From a virus, in the IMG/VR virus record IMGVR_UViG_3300043783_000043, positions 1 through 51,778 of that record: a stretch of DNA of 51,778 nt; one strand, 5' to 3'. Both the position numbers and the translations under genes were made by a program. This document shows positions 6,864 to 14,987 of this stretch, in pieces; within the stretch, counting starts at the first letter, position 1; each line of letters starts with the position of its first letter. Below the pieces are notes generated by a model. It searched no databases. It was given only the letters and a program-made list of their open reading frames with translations, and was not told the DNA's origin.

Positions 6864-7139
6864 ATGGCCCTAACCACCCCAAACAGCGAGCTAGCTAAAA
6901 CGGTCGGACGTGACTGGCTCGAAAACTACATGAAATCTTTTGCGCCGCACGTCCGATCGGAACGCGCCACGAGCAAGATTGTATCTGCGCTTTTCATCGA
7001 TGCGCTGGCAGGCACTCTTGCCCTTACAATCGCAGGACGGCAAGACAGCGAAGAAGAAATCCTAGGCGCTGCAATAGATTCACTACGAGATGCTGTGAGG
7101 CGCGACCTTCGACACCTCGGGGAGCTTGGACACAGATGA
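6864..7139 (+). CDS. Helical small protein, 91 aa
   Basis: ATG 6864 follows CGGAGTGAATCACT. The product is mostly helical (ELAKTVGRDWLENYMKSF, EEEILGAAIDSLRDAVRRDL). No domain is recognised. It overlaps the next gene by 4 nt and is the first gene after the 6813 promoter. Confidence 0.65.
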   Translation: MALTTPNSELAKTVGRDWLENYMKSFAPHVRSERATSKIVSALFIDALAGTLALTIAGRQDSEEEILGAAIDSLRDAVRRDLRHLGELGHR

Positions 7140-7333
7140 CATTCTATATCGTGCGCAGTAAGAGACAAAAGGACGCTGGCCAGGGCGGTTACTTTGCGTC
7201 CCCGGACCTCGGCAGGGCGATCGACATTGCTCAATCCGAAGCTTCAAAACGATCCGAACGCATGTATGTTCAGGTTTGGAAACCTGCAACAAACTCAAAA
7301 CGTAAGTACGTTCAAAAGAGGCCGACGCGCTAA
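7136..7333 (+). CDS. Small basic protein, 65 aa
   Basis: ATG 7136 overlaps the previous stop. The sequence begins MTFYIVRSKRQKDAGQGGYF, with alternating strands and a strongly basic tail (KRKYVQKRPTR), so nucleic-acid binding is possible. It ends one base before the helicase ATG, so the two are probably translated together. Confidence 0.6.
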   Translation: MTFYIVRSKRQKDAGQGGYFASPDLGRAIDIAQSEASKRSERMYVQVWKPATNSKRKYVQKRPTR

Positions 7334-7334
7334 A

Positions 7335-8957
7335 ATGTTCGTCCCGCGTAAACATCAAATCGAAGGCGTACGGGCGCTAACCGAATACCCTGAACGTTTC
7401 AGCGTCGTCGAAGCATGCGTGGCCTCCGGCAAGTCAGCCATGCTCGGCATGCTGGCCGCCCACTATCAGCAACACGGTCGCATTCTCATTGTCGCTCACA
7501 ACAAAGAACTGGTGGTTCAAAATGACAAAGCATGCCGAGAACTCGGGTTGCGCCCTGGCATCTGTAGCGCATCCATCAGCACCAATGCCTTTGCCCGGAT
7601 CACAGTGGGAACTGTCGGAACGATCATTAACCGAACACACCTTTTCCGTGACGTGGTGGCAATTCTTGTGGACGAAGTGCACCGCGTACCGCCCGCCAAA
7701 TCTTCGCAGTACAGAGGGCTTTTCGATAAAATCAAAACTGCCAAAGTTCACGGCTTGACAGGTACGCCGTTCCGGGCCGATGGGACGGGTGATCTAGAGA
7801 AAACATTCGGTCCTGTCGTGTACAGGTACACATTCTTAGATGCACTCCGCGACGGCTATGTTAAGCCGTTAGTGCCTGTTGACGCAGGCGAAGACGAAAT
7901 AATCGATGTTGAGGGGCTGAAAACCATAAGCGGTGACTTCGATCTGGAAGAAATGGCGCCCCGTGCAATAAAACTTGCTCCAAGTCACGCAAAGACCATT
8001 TTAGATGTCATGCAGAAATTCAACCGACGCCGTGTACTGGTTTTCTGCTGCAACATAGCTCATGTTGACAAACTAGAATCGGAGTTCAAACGCCATGACG
8101 CTGCTACTGCCGGAGTGCACTCTAGATCGATTGTGGGGAAGCGCGACAAAGCCGTGGATGCCTTCCGGGCGGGGCACGTTCAGATTTTGGTGTCTTGCAA
8201 CATGTTCACCACTGGCTTTGATGTACCCGACATTGATTATCTTGCATTTTGCCGGGCCACCAAATCGGCAGTCTACTACGCGCAAGGTTTGGGACGTGGC
8301 GCTCGGATAACGCCGTATGCTGCAAATTGTCTCGTTTCGGATTTCGGTGGAAATATCGAACGGCACGGTGCGCTTGATGCTGTTGTCGCGACTCCGGGTC
8401 GAATGCTCACATGCGAGCGCGTGTTTGCGGATGATTGCCTATGCAACTGTTCGTGGGAAACTTGGGAGCATGGGCGGACGTGCCCTGCTTGCGAGACAGT
8501 CCATAAAAGCGCTCCCAAGTGTAAGCAATGCAGCGAACGTTTTGATCCTTACTACCACGGCATGCTATGCCCCCATTGTGGCGCGCAGCAAGCAGCAATT
8601 AAACAGTGTGCCGCATGTAGCGAACCGTACGCTGCATTTCTGCACCCTACTTGCCCCTTCTGCGGCTACGACAATGCAGTAGAACAATCGCCTGGCAAAG
8701 ACCTAAAAACCCGTGGGGGAGCTAACGAAGCGGTGACAGTGGCCAAGATTATCGAATCAGAACCGTGGCAAGCGGTTGTTTCTCCGCCAGTCAAGCAATC
8801 CGGCGGCGGGTGGCTGTTAACAACCAAATTCGCAACTGCGATCTGGCCTTACGAGCACCTCCCACAACCGCATTCGGTATTCCTGAAACGTGCACAGAAC
8901 GGACGCTACATGGCTGCAGGCATTTACGACGTTAACGGCGCAGTGCATCAAAAATAA
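7335..8957 (+). CDS. DEAD/DEAH-type helicase with C-terminal zinc ribbons
   Basis: 540 aa. Superfamily 2 motifs are in order: Q-motif region RKHQIEGVRAL (6-16), Walker A ACVASGKS (27-34), DEVH (about 113-116), TGTPFRADG (about 142-150), and motif VI QGLGRGAR (about 317-324). After this come several CxxC ribbons (CPAC, CKQC, CPHC, CAAC, CPFC), as in RadD/YejH-like phage helicases. It likely remodels replication or recombination intermediates. I chose ATG 7335, one base after the previous stop, because the DEAD domain starts there. Confidence 0.88.
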   Translation: MFVPRKHQIEGVRALTEYPERFSVVEACVASGKSAMLGMLAAHYQQHGRILIVAHNKELVVQNDKACRELGLRPGICSASISTNAFARITVGTVGTIINRTHLFRDVVAILVDEVHRVPPAKSSQYRGLFDKIKTAKVHGLTGTPFRADGTGDLEKTFGPVVYRYTFLDALRDGYVKPLVPVDAGEDEIIDVEGLKTISGDFDLEEMAPRAIKLAPSHAKTILDVMQKFNRRRVLVFCCNIAHVDKLESEFKRHDAATAGVHSRSIVGKRDKAVDAFRAGHVQILVSCNMFTTGFDVPDIDYLAFCRATKSAVYYAQGLGRGARITPYAANCLVSDFGGNIERHGALDAVVATPGRMLTCERVFADDCLCNCSWETWEHGRTCPACETVHKSAPKCKQCSERFDPYYHGMLCPHCGAQQAAIKQCAACSEPYAAFLHPTCPFCGYDNAVEQSPGKDLKTRGGANEAVTVAKIIESEPWQAVVSPPVKQSGGGWLLTTKFATAIWPYEHLPQPHSVFLKRAQNGRYMAAGIYDVNGAVHQK

Positions 8958-8971
8958 AGACGTACGTCTGC

Positions 8972-9002
8972 TTGCGTACCATAGCAAACAGTGTCATACA
9001 CG
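8972..9002 (+). promoter_or_regulatory. Possible promoter carrying a GTGTCATAC site
   Basis: TTGCGT (8972-8977), 16 nt and TCATAC (8994-8999) make a weak promoter match. The -10 lies in GTGTCATACACG (8991-9002), the same operator-like word seen at 15630, 21576 and 41477. It would control the gene at 9037. Confidence 0.4.
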
Positions 9003-9036
9003 CGTTGTGTTGATTCCATCAACGGGAGCAAGGGAA

Positions 9037-9468
9037 ATGAAACTTGAATTCGGCAGTATCGAGGAAGTGAAAGAGTTCGTAGCGGCGCTCAAAGGCACAC
9101 GCGGCAGGAAAGGCGATGGCGACGGCGAGGCCGGTCCGCAAGCTCCGGCGCCTGTGATGCCGCCGGCGCCGACCGCAGCTACCGCGTTCCAAGGCCCCAG
9201 CGCTGCGCAGGGCTTCATGCCCGCAGCGGCCCCCTTCCCGACCGTCGCGACGGCAAGTGACCCTATTGCTGCACTTGTTCACCGGATTAGCGCGGGCATC
9301 GACACGCAATTGGCACGGGGCTCGGACCCGAACAATGCGTTGACGTGGTTCCGTCAACAGTGCGGCCCGGAGGCCGCCACGGCCACGATGGATCAAATCA
9401 AAGCGGTGTTCCTGCCGCGGCTGCCAGTGCCGGCGCTGGAGAATATTGCGAAACTGACTGGCGCATAA
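9037..9468 (+). CDS. Low-complexity Ala/Pro-linker protein, 143 aa
   Basis: ATG 9037 follows GGGAGCAAGGGAA. There is a short charged N-terminal helix (MKLEFGSIEEVKEFVAALKG), then a Pro/Ala-rich linker (residues about 40-85), then a compact C-terminal helical domain with PIAALVHRISAGIDTQLARG. It lies between the helicase and nuclease genes, so a replication accessory or adaptor role is plausible. No family is identified. Confidence 0.6.
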   Translation: MKLEFGSIEEVKEFVAALKGTRGRKGDGDGEAGPQAPAPVMPPAPTAATAFQGPSAAQGFMPAAAPFPTVATASDPIAALVHRISAGIDTQLARGSDPNNALTWFRQQCGPEAATATMDQIKAVFLPRLPVPALENIAKLTGA

Positions 9469-9489
9469 AGCATGCTTTAGGGGCGTTCC

Positions 9490-10485
9490 ATGGGACACGA
9501 TATTTTCAACGCATCGTCCGCGGCGACTTGGCTCGAATGCTCATGGAGCGCCCTTAACGCCGTTCCAGAACCACCAAAGAAAGCGAGCACACTTGCCGCG
9601 GCCGATGAAGGCACGCGAAAGCATGGCGTTCTGCTGAATGACGCGAGCATGTTTTTCGGGGAGCTACCCGACGATGCCACGGACGAAGATTACGAAAACG
9701 TGGGTTGGGTAGCAAGCTACGTCAAGCAGCTCGAACGGGGCGCAATCCAGTTTGAATTGCGCGTAAAGATCGCAGATAACTGCGGCGGAACCGCCGACCT
9801 TTTCAACTCACATCCGAACATCGCTACAGTACTGGACGCCAAATTCGGCAAGTGGGACGTTCCCGCATTTCACAACAAGCAATTGCTGACATACGCCGCC
9901 GCGTTGCTGCCGCAGTGCAACGCTGAATGGTGGCGACTTGTGATCTTCCAGCCGAACGGCTTGGATGACGATGACGACCCTTTTAAGCAGTGGATTGCCC
10001 ACCGCTCCGAGGTAGAAGCACACCGGGCTCGTGTGCTGCGTGCTATCGCGGATCGCAGCGCCCCGAGGCCGGGGCCGCATTGCCGTTGGTGCAAGGCATT
10101 CCAGGCTTGTCCGGCGATGGCATCCGACGCGGCTTTCACCATAGGCGCCATGTCGCGCCGGCCGGAAGACCTGACAACTGAGGAACTGGTAAGATTGCTT
10201 CGACTGATTCGCGCCCTGGGGGACGTGAAGCCAGTCTATGAAGATGCTTTGACAGTTCAGTTGAAACTTGGCCGTGCGGCGGAGGGCGCTACGCTAAAGC
10301 CCGGCCGAAAATGGCGTTCGTGGAATGATGATAAGCAAGCGGCTGAATACTTACATTCTCGTTACGGAGCGAAGGCGATAAAACCCGTATCTCCGAAACA
10401 AGCTGAACAACTTGGCGTAGAGGGCAAAAAATACGCCGCTATTGCTGCTCACACTCCCGAAGCGGAATTAAAAGCGTTCTACTGA
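9490..10485 (+). CDS. PD-(D/E)XK nuclease, DUF2800/RecB-like
   Basis: 331 aa. The N-terminus (FNASSAATWLECSWSAL) and GTRKHGVLL, GGTADLF, VLDAKFGKWDV, NKQLLTYAAALL and a C-terminal CRWCKAFQACP cluster match the DUF2800 branch of Cas4/RecB-type nucleases. D and K of the catalytic core are visible in VLDAKFGK (about 116-123). It likely degrades or processes DNA ends in phage recombination together with the SSB-like protein downstream. Start ATG 9490, with an AAAGCATGCTTT palindrome just upstream. Confidence 0.8.
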   Translation: MGHDIFNASSAATWLECSWSALNAVPEPPKKASTLAAADEGTRKHGVLLNDASMFFGELPDDATDEDYENVGWVASYVKQLERGAIQFELRVKIADNCGGTADLFNSHPNIATVLDAKFGKWDVPAFHNKQLLTYAAALLPQCNAEWWRLVIFQPNGLDDDDDPFKQWIAHRSEVEAHRARVLRAIADRSAPRPGPHCRWCKAFQACPAMASDAAFTIGAMSRRPEDLTTEELVRLLRLIRALGDVKPVYEDALTVQLKLGRAAEGATLKPGRKWRSWNDDKQAAEYLHSRYGAKAIKPVSPKQAEQLGVEGKKYAAIAAHTPEAELKAFY

Positions 10486-10971
10486 ATGACACCGCAACAA
10501 CGATACCGTGCAAAGCACCCTGATAGGTGTCGAGCTTCGCGTCGAGCGAGCTATGCGAAAAACCCATCGACAGAGCTTGCTAGCTCAGAATTATGGAGAC
10601 AAAAGAATCTTGCCAAAGTTAATAAAACTCGCCGCGAACTATACGCAGAAAACATTTATCAAGAACGCGCTTACGCGGCAGCAAAACAAGCGGCTCGCAG
10701 AGCAAATGACGGAAACGTGTTTACGGAAGATGACGTACATCTAATTTGGGAACTACAAAATGGACTTTGCTTCTACTGTGACGCAGAAACAAACGGCAGA
10801 ATAGAGCACACTGACCACTTCATACCGCTGATTTTAGGCGGCTCAAATGCTAGGTTTAATATTGTAATCGCATGTCAGCGATGCAACTGTAAGAAAGGCG
10901 GAAAAGCACCGCTCCAATTCATGGGCTTTGCTAAATTCAAATTTCCGCCTCTTTGGCACGAACAGGCTTGA
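10486..10971 (+). CDS. HNH endonuclease (homing-type)
   Basis: 161 aa with LCFYCDAETNGRIEHTDHFIP, then GGSNARFNIVIACQRCN, the classical HNH core with two zinc CxxC pairs. The N-terminal part is basic with repeated RASRRASYAK-like segments, typical of free-standing phage homing endonucleases. It sits between the DUF2800 nuclease and the SSB gene, abutting the former stop. Codon use is A-rich compared with its neighbours, consistent with recent insertion. Confidence 0.85.
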   Translation: MTPQQRYRAKHPDRCRASRRASYAKNPSTELASSELWRQKNLAKVNKTRRELYAENIYQERAYAAAKQAARRANDGNVFTEDDVHLIWELQNGLCFYCDAETNGRIEHTDHFIPLILGGSNARFNIVIACQRCNCKKGGKAPLQFMGFAKFKFPPLWHEQA

Positions 10972-11033
10972 CTCTGGGTAGCGTAAAGCGTAGGCGTACA
11001 TACGTTGACAAACTGGCAAAAGGACTAAATAAC

Positions 11034-11885
11034 ATGGCAACCGGCAGACAGTATGAAGCAGCAACCGTGTTCAATGCGCGCATTGTTGACCTTCGCCACC
11101 TTTGGGTTCCCAGCGATACGTATCAAGGACAGAAAACGCAGAAGCCCAACTTTTTCGCATCGTTCATCGTGCGGAAGACTGCGCCACAATGGCACATGGA
11201 ACCGGCACTCGCGGGTATCGCCCAAGCGTGCGGTAACCTCTTTCAGAAAAATCCGCATATCGTGTCGTGGCCCGTCCAAGACGGTGACGTGCCGAGCCCC
11301 ACTGGCAAACAGTCCGAGCACATCAAAGGGCACTGGTTGTTTACCGGGTCCAGTAGTAACTCGCCATCGGTGGAGCTAGCGCAGCCAAACGGCACTCTCG
11401 TAAAGCTCGCGAACCGCGTCGGCGTGAAACCGGGCGACGTTGTGATGGCTGGCGTCACTGCGGCCGTCAAGCAGAACGACCCGCGCGGCGTCAAGTTGTA
11501 CCTCAATGCCGTCGTGTTCTGCGCTCCGGGCGAAGAAATCGTGTTCGCCAACTCCGTCAGTGGCGCGGAGCTGATGGCGCAGGCCCAGAAGCAGGGCTTG
11601 CGAATTGCCGGGTTTTCAGGCTCTCCAGGTTTCGGAGGCGGCGGGTTCGCACCCCAACCGGGGCCGTTTGGAGGGGCGCCACAGCCGGGTTTTACGCAGC
11701 CCCCGCAAGGGGGGTTTGCTGCGACACCGGGCAGCCCTGCACAACCGGGTGCACCGGCCCCGTCTGGAGCGGCCGCGGTTGGGACTGCATACCCTTCTAA
11801 CCCTGCTCCAGGCGGCTTCCAGCCGCCACCGGCATTCGCACCACAAGGCGGGGCGCCTCAACCGCAAGCGTGGCCGCAGCGATAG
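11034..11885 (+). CDS. Single-stranded DNA-binding-like protein (DUF2815-like)
   Basis: ATG 11034 follows AAAGGACTAAATAAC, so the in-frame upstream extension is rejected. The 283-aa product has an N-terminal OB-like domain (ARIVDLRHLWVPSD...KPNFFASFIVRK) and a long Gly/Pro/Ala/Gln-rich tail ending in PQAWPQR, an organisation typical of phage SSBs whose tail recruits partners. It lies between the nuclease and polymerase genes. SSB is my inference from domain shape and context. Confidence 0.65.
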   Translation: MATGRQYEAATVFNARIVDLRHLWVPSDTYQGQKTQKPNFFASFIVRKTAPQWHMEPALAGIAQACGNLFQKNPHIVSWPVQDGDVPSPTGKQSEHIKGHWLFTGSSSNSPSVELAQPNGTLVKLANRVGVKPGDVVMAGVTAAVKQNDPRGVKLYLNAVVFCAPGEEIVFANSVSGAELMAQAQKQGLRIAGFSGSPGFGGGGFAPQPGPFGGAPQPGFTQPPQGGFAATPGSPAQPGAPAPSGAAAVGTAYPSNPAPGGFQPPPAFAPQGGAPQPQAWPQR

Positions 11886-11902
11886 AGTTCCTCCCAGCCT
11901 TG

Positions 11903-11932
11903 GCCTAGGGTTCCGGCCCTAGGCTCTTTTTC
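11903..11932 (+). terminator. Rho-independent terminator
   Basis: GCCTAGGG (11903-11910), loop TTCCGG, CCCTAGGC (11917-11924), then TCTTTTTCT. It terminates the SSB transcript or attenuates read-through into the polymerase. Confidence 0.85.
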
Positions 11933-11946
11933 TGAGGGGGCTTACA

Positions 11947-14769
11947 GTGATCCCCGATAGTCTCCTAGCTGACGTGGAAACTCGGTCTCGCGTCAATCTT
12001 AAGGCGGCCGGCGCGCGACGGTACGCAGCGGACCAATCTACGCAGGTTACGACAGCTACGTGGATATTTCGCGGCGTTTTAAAAACCGCATGTACAGTGC
12101 ATCCATTCCTAGGGACACACGAGATTCACGAACTCTATAGCGATATCCGGCAGTGCCAACGCTTTGTGGCGCATCATGCAAATTTCGACGTTAACGTGCT
12201 ACGGCGCCAAAATCCGTTCATTGAGATTCCGGTCTCCAAAATTGACTGTACGATGGCCCGTGCACAGTGCCTCGCACTGCCTGGCGGTTTGGACGAAGTA
12301 TGCACGGCACTCGGAATCCGCGGCAAAGACCCACAGGGTCGTGCGCTTGTCATGGCGACATGCAAACCGCAACGCAACGGAGCATTCAACGAAGATGTTG
12401 AAACGTACCGACGATTGCTTGCCTACAACGTACAGGACACGCGTTGCCTTCAAGAGGTAGACAGCCGGCTGCCGCTGTTGTCGCCTTCCGAGCGATTGAT
12501 TTTCGAGCGTACATGGCGGAAGAATGAAACCGGACTGCCTATCGATATTCATTTGGCGACCGCAATTGCGCTCCGGCGAGAGGAGATTGAACAAGAAACG
12601 ACACTGAAACTCATGGAGATCACGAGCAACGCCGTAACCAAACTGTCGCAGCGTCAACGCATTATCGATTGGTGCAATGGCGGAAACCGTGCCGCGGGCT
12701 TGACAGACACGCAAAAGCACACGATTGCCGACAAATTGACTGACGAAAATCTGCATCCCGATGTACGTCTAGTCCTAGAGCTACTACGAGACGAAGGAGG
12801 TTCCGCGCCGCTCAAAGCACAGTCGCTTTTAGACCGACACGTCGATGGCTGGTACAAAGATGCAACACGCTATTTCGGAGCGCGATCGGGCCGCGGCACG
12901 TCCGAGGGCGCCAATATGTTCAATATCGCAAGACCGTCCGGCAAGCACGACGGCAAAAATGGCCGCCCGTCAATCGACAACATAATAGAGCGGCTAAAGC
13001 AGGGGCACACATCGCTAGGCAATATCGCCCTGACAGATTGCCTCCGCGGCTGTATCGTCGCGCCACGCGGCTGGTACATCTGCAATAACGACGAATCAGG
13101 AGCCGAGCTGCGCATCGCACTGTGGCAGGCTGGCGATGGCGAACGTTTAGGCATCTTAGCCGCCGGTAAAGACCTTTACATGCATAACGCGCGAGTTTGC
13201 TTAGGACTTCCTGAAACAGCGACTAAAGACACGCACCCGAAAGAACGTCAAACATTCAAAAGCGTTACACTCGGGGGCAACTACCAACTAGGTTGGCGTA
13301 CGTACCTCGCATTTCTGATAAAAACCGCCGCAGAAAACGGGCTGAAGAAACACGAACTTACCGAAAACAAGGCGCGGACTGACATTGAAGGCTATCGCCG
13401 CGCGAATCCGCTGCTGCAGAAACTTTGGTCGGACCTGGCCGACGCGTTCAAGTTCGCGATCTACGAGCCCCCCGGCCGCATCTTCCCAGCCGGTAAGATC
13501 GCATTCCAGAAAGACGTACACGGTACGGTATGGATGCTGTTGCCGTCCGGCCGTGCCGTACCGCATTACTCGGCGCACATTACGCACACGGGCGAGATGG
13601 CATTCTTTCGTGGCAAGTTCGGTGCCATGCTTCGGCAAAAGGCGTTTGGCGGTTCACTTCTTGAAATATCATGCTTAGCAGGCGAAACAGAGGTACTTAC
13701 TGACGCAGGACTGAAAAGAATTGACAGTGTGTCTGATAACGATAGGGTGTGGGATGGCTATGAATGGGTTAGTCATGGGGGGCTGATATGCCAAGGAAGC
13801 AAAGCCGTCGTGGTAGTATGTGGAACCCACGTCACCCCGGACCATTTGATACTGTGCTCCGAAAAGGACAGTATGCAGACGTGGCGCGCCGCGGGCGCCC
13901 TGTCGCGGAGCGAATTGAAATTGGCGATCGGTTTGGCAATGTCGTCATTACCGGATGGGTCCCGCGTCACGAGGGGCGTGGGAAGCGCATGGACGTTCTT
14001 GTTAAATGCGATTGTGGCGGTCCAGAAGAAATTAAACGCCGCAGTGACTTTCGCAATGCGGGTTTCACAGGCTGCACAATCTGCGCTCGAAATTCATTCG
14101 ACAGGATGCACGCCGTTAACTCCGGCCGCGATTTGGGGCTGGCCAGGACAGTGCATAAGCGACTCGCACGCCAGCTATCGGACGCTGTTTCGAGGTGCAC
14201 AAACCCAAATACACGAAGCTGGCCGCATTACGGCGGTCGCGGAATTTCTGTCTTTTGGCTGTGGCGCGTCAAAGGCGGCACGCGAAATTTTATCGAGTAT
14301 GCTGCGACACTGCCGCACTTTGACAACCCCGCTTTTGAAATGGATCGGAAAGACAACGACGGGAATTATGAACCGGGAAACATTCAATTTATTAGTCGCC
14401 AAGCAAACATGCTCAATCGCAGAAAAATCGAAGATTTTGAAGCAATCCGTTCCGGTTTACGATTTGTTGGACTGTGGCCCTCGCAACCGCTTCATGATAC
14501 GTACGCGTGCGGGGCACTTTCTCTTGGTACATAATTGTCAATCCATGACACGCGATCTCATAACTGCGGCAGAGGCAGATATCGAAAACGAGCTGCCCGA
14601 CGTCCTCTTGCTTCTGGACGTATACGATTCTATTCTGGCCCTTGCTCGTCAAGAGGTCGCTGCCGAACGATCTGCACAAATGCGTGCAATAATGAAACGT
14701 TCGCGATCGTGGACCACCGGACTGCCACTGGACTGCGAAGGCTACGAGGGTAAAAGGTATTCGAAATGA
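11947..14769 (+). CDS. Family A DNA polymerase with DnaQ-type exonuclease, interrupted by an intein
   Basis: GTG start at 11947 after GAGGGGG. 940 aa before splicing. The exonuclease has DVETR (about 10-14), HHANFDVN (about 77) and YNVQDTR (about 160). Polymerase motif A is NNDESGAELRIA (about 379), motif B RQTFKSVTLGGNYQLG (about 434) and motif C VYDSILAL (about 890). The intein (residues 576-863) splits the sequence GGSLLEIS/CQSMTRDLI between motifs B and C; removal leaves a 652-aa polymerase. It replicates phage DNA with the primase-helicase at 2563. Motif C has YDS where HDE is usual. Confidence 0.9.
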   Translation: MIPDSLLADVETRSRVNLKAAGARRYAADQSTQVTTATWIFRGVLKTACTVHPFLGTHEIHELYSDIRQCQRFVAHHANFDVNVLRRQNPFIEIPVSKIDCTMARAQCLALPGGLDEVCTALGIRGKDPQGRALVMATCKPQRNGAFNEDVETYRRLLAYNVQDTRCLQEVDSRLPLLSPSERLIFERTWRKNETGLPIDIHLATAIALRREEIEQETTLKLMEITSNAVTKLSQRQRIIDWCNGGNRAAGLTDTQKHTIADKLTDENLHPDVRLVLELLRDEGGSAPLKAQSLLDRHVDGWYKDATRYFGARSGRGTSEGANMFNIARPSGKHDGKNGRPSIDNIIERLKQGHTSLGNIALTDCLRGCIVAPRGWYICNNDESGAELRIALWQAGDGERLGILAAGKDLYMHNARVCLGLPETATKDTHPKERQTFKSVTLGGNYQLGWRTYLAFLIKTAAENGLKKHELTENKARTDIEGYRRANPLLQKLWSDLADAFKFAIYEPPGRIFPAGKIAFQKDVHGTVWMLLPSGRAVPHYSAHITHTGEMAFFRGKFGAMLRQKAFGGSLLEISCLAGETEVLTDAGLKRIDSVSDNDRVWDGYEWVSHGGLICQGSKAVVVVCGTHVTPDHLILCSEKDSMQTWRAAGALSRSELKLAIGLAMSSLPDGSRVTRGVGSAWTFLLNAIVAVQKKLNAAVTFAMRVSQAAQSALEIHSTGCTPLTPAAIWGWPGQCISDSHASYRTLFRGAQTQIHEAGRITAVAEFLSFGCGASKAAREILSSMLRHCRTLTTPLLKWIGKTTTGIMNRETFNLLVAKQTCSIAEKSKILKQSVPVYDLLDCGPRNRFMIRTRAGHFLLVHNCQSMTRDLITAAEADIENELPDVLLLLDVYDSILALARQEVAAERSAQMRAIMKRSRSWTTGLPLDCEGYEGKRYSK
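13672..14535 (+). other. Intein in the DNA polymerase (288 aa)
   Basis: Block A starts at Cys (CLAGETEVLTDAGLKRI). Block B is GTHVTPDHLIL with its catalytic Thr and His. The C-terminal block is VPVYDLLDCGPRNRFM...FLLVHN, followed by Cys of the extein. All splicing residues are in the polymerase frame: Cys1, the block B TxxH-like segment, penultimate His, Asn and Cys+1. The middle (about 13890-14435) is open in this frame but has no recognisable domain; the DNA there encodes an HNH enzyme in another frame. Confidence 0.88.
13788..14534 (+). CDS. HNH homing endonuclease nested out of frame in the intein
   Basis: A 248-aa frame offset by two from the polymerase frame. ATG 13788 follows GGGGGGCTGAT. 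The conserved parts are GDRFGNVVITGWV with CDCGG and CTIC zinc pairs, then AVSRCTNPNT, YGGRGISV, FEMDRKDNDGNYEPGNIQF and NMLNRRK, the HNH family found in phage introns and inteins. Its stop (14532-14534) overlaps the intein's last codons. It probably cuts intein-free polymerase alleles to spread the element. The first 30 or so residues overlap intein block B and may not be part of the enzyme core. Confidence 0.82.
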   Translation: MPRKQSRRGSMWNPRHPGPFDTVLRKGQYADVARRGRPVAERIEIGDRFGNVVITGWVPRHEGRGKRMDVLVKCDCGGPEEIKRRSDFRNAGFTGCTICARNSFDRMHAVNSGRDLGLARTVHKRLARQLSDAVSRCTNPNTRSWPHYGGRGISVFWLWRVKGGTRNFIEYAATLPHFDNPAFEMDRKDNDGNYEPGNIQFISRQANMLNRRKIEDFEAIRSGLRFVGLWPSQPLHDTYACGALSLGT

Positions 14770-14987
14770 CGCTACGGTGGGGGACAAAAAGGACAAAAAC
14801 GCGTAAAATACTCAACCACCAACAGAAAAGGGAGGTCGCAAAAGACGTACTAAACGGAAGACCAGTGAAACAAGTGGCGGCGGTGTGGCACATATCCCTA
14901 TGTGCTACCTACAAAATAATAAATGAGTATACTGTACTGGCGCGCACGGAAAGATATCCAGATATTCACTTTAATTTGAGTGGTTAG
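14766..14987 (+). CDS. Small helix-turn-helix protein, 73 aa
   Basis: ATG 14766 overlaps the polymerase stop. A basic N-terminus (WGTKRTKTRK) is followed by KREVAKDVLNGRPVKQVAAV and a recognition-helix-like WHISLCATYKIINEY, a plausible helix-turn-helix. It ends convergently on the ejection protein gene, sharing the overlapping stop codons at 14984-14987. It is a candidate regulator of phage promoters; targets are unknown. Confidence 0.6.
   Translation: MTLRWGTKRTKTRKILNHQQKREVAKDVLNGRPVKQVAAVWHISLCATYKIINEYTVLARTERYPDIHFNLSG

Larger units (their letters stand above)
2619..9478. repeat. Five perfect AAAGCATGCTTT palindromes in the early region
   Basis: The 12-nt palindrome AAAGCATGCTTT occurs at 2619-2630, 3513-3524, 4611-4622, 6695-6706 and 9467-9478, always in the early plus-strand region and mostly inside genes. 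Near matches are at about 6146 and 7527. One copy overlaps a stop codon region (9467) and one lies just before an alternative primase start (2619). I found no copy elsewhere. This suggests a binding site for a phage DNA-binding protein or a replication or regulatory element. Confidence 0.6.

Noticed and set aside
12199-12756. Long antisense frame under the polymerase gene
   Set aside because: It lies under clear exonuclease and polymerase coding sequence and has no ribosome-binding site or recognisable motif.
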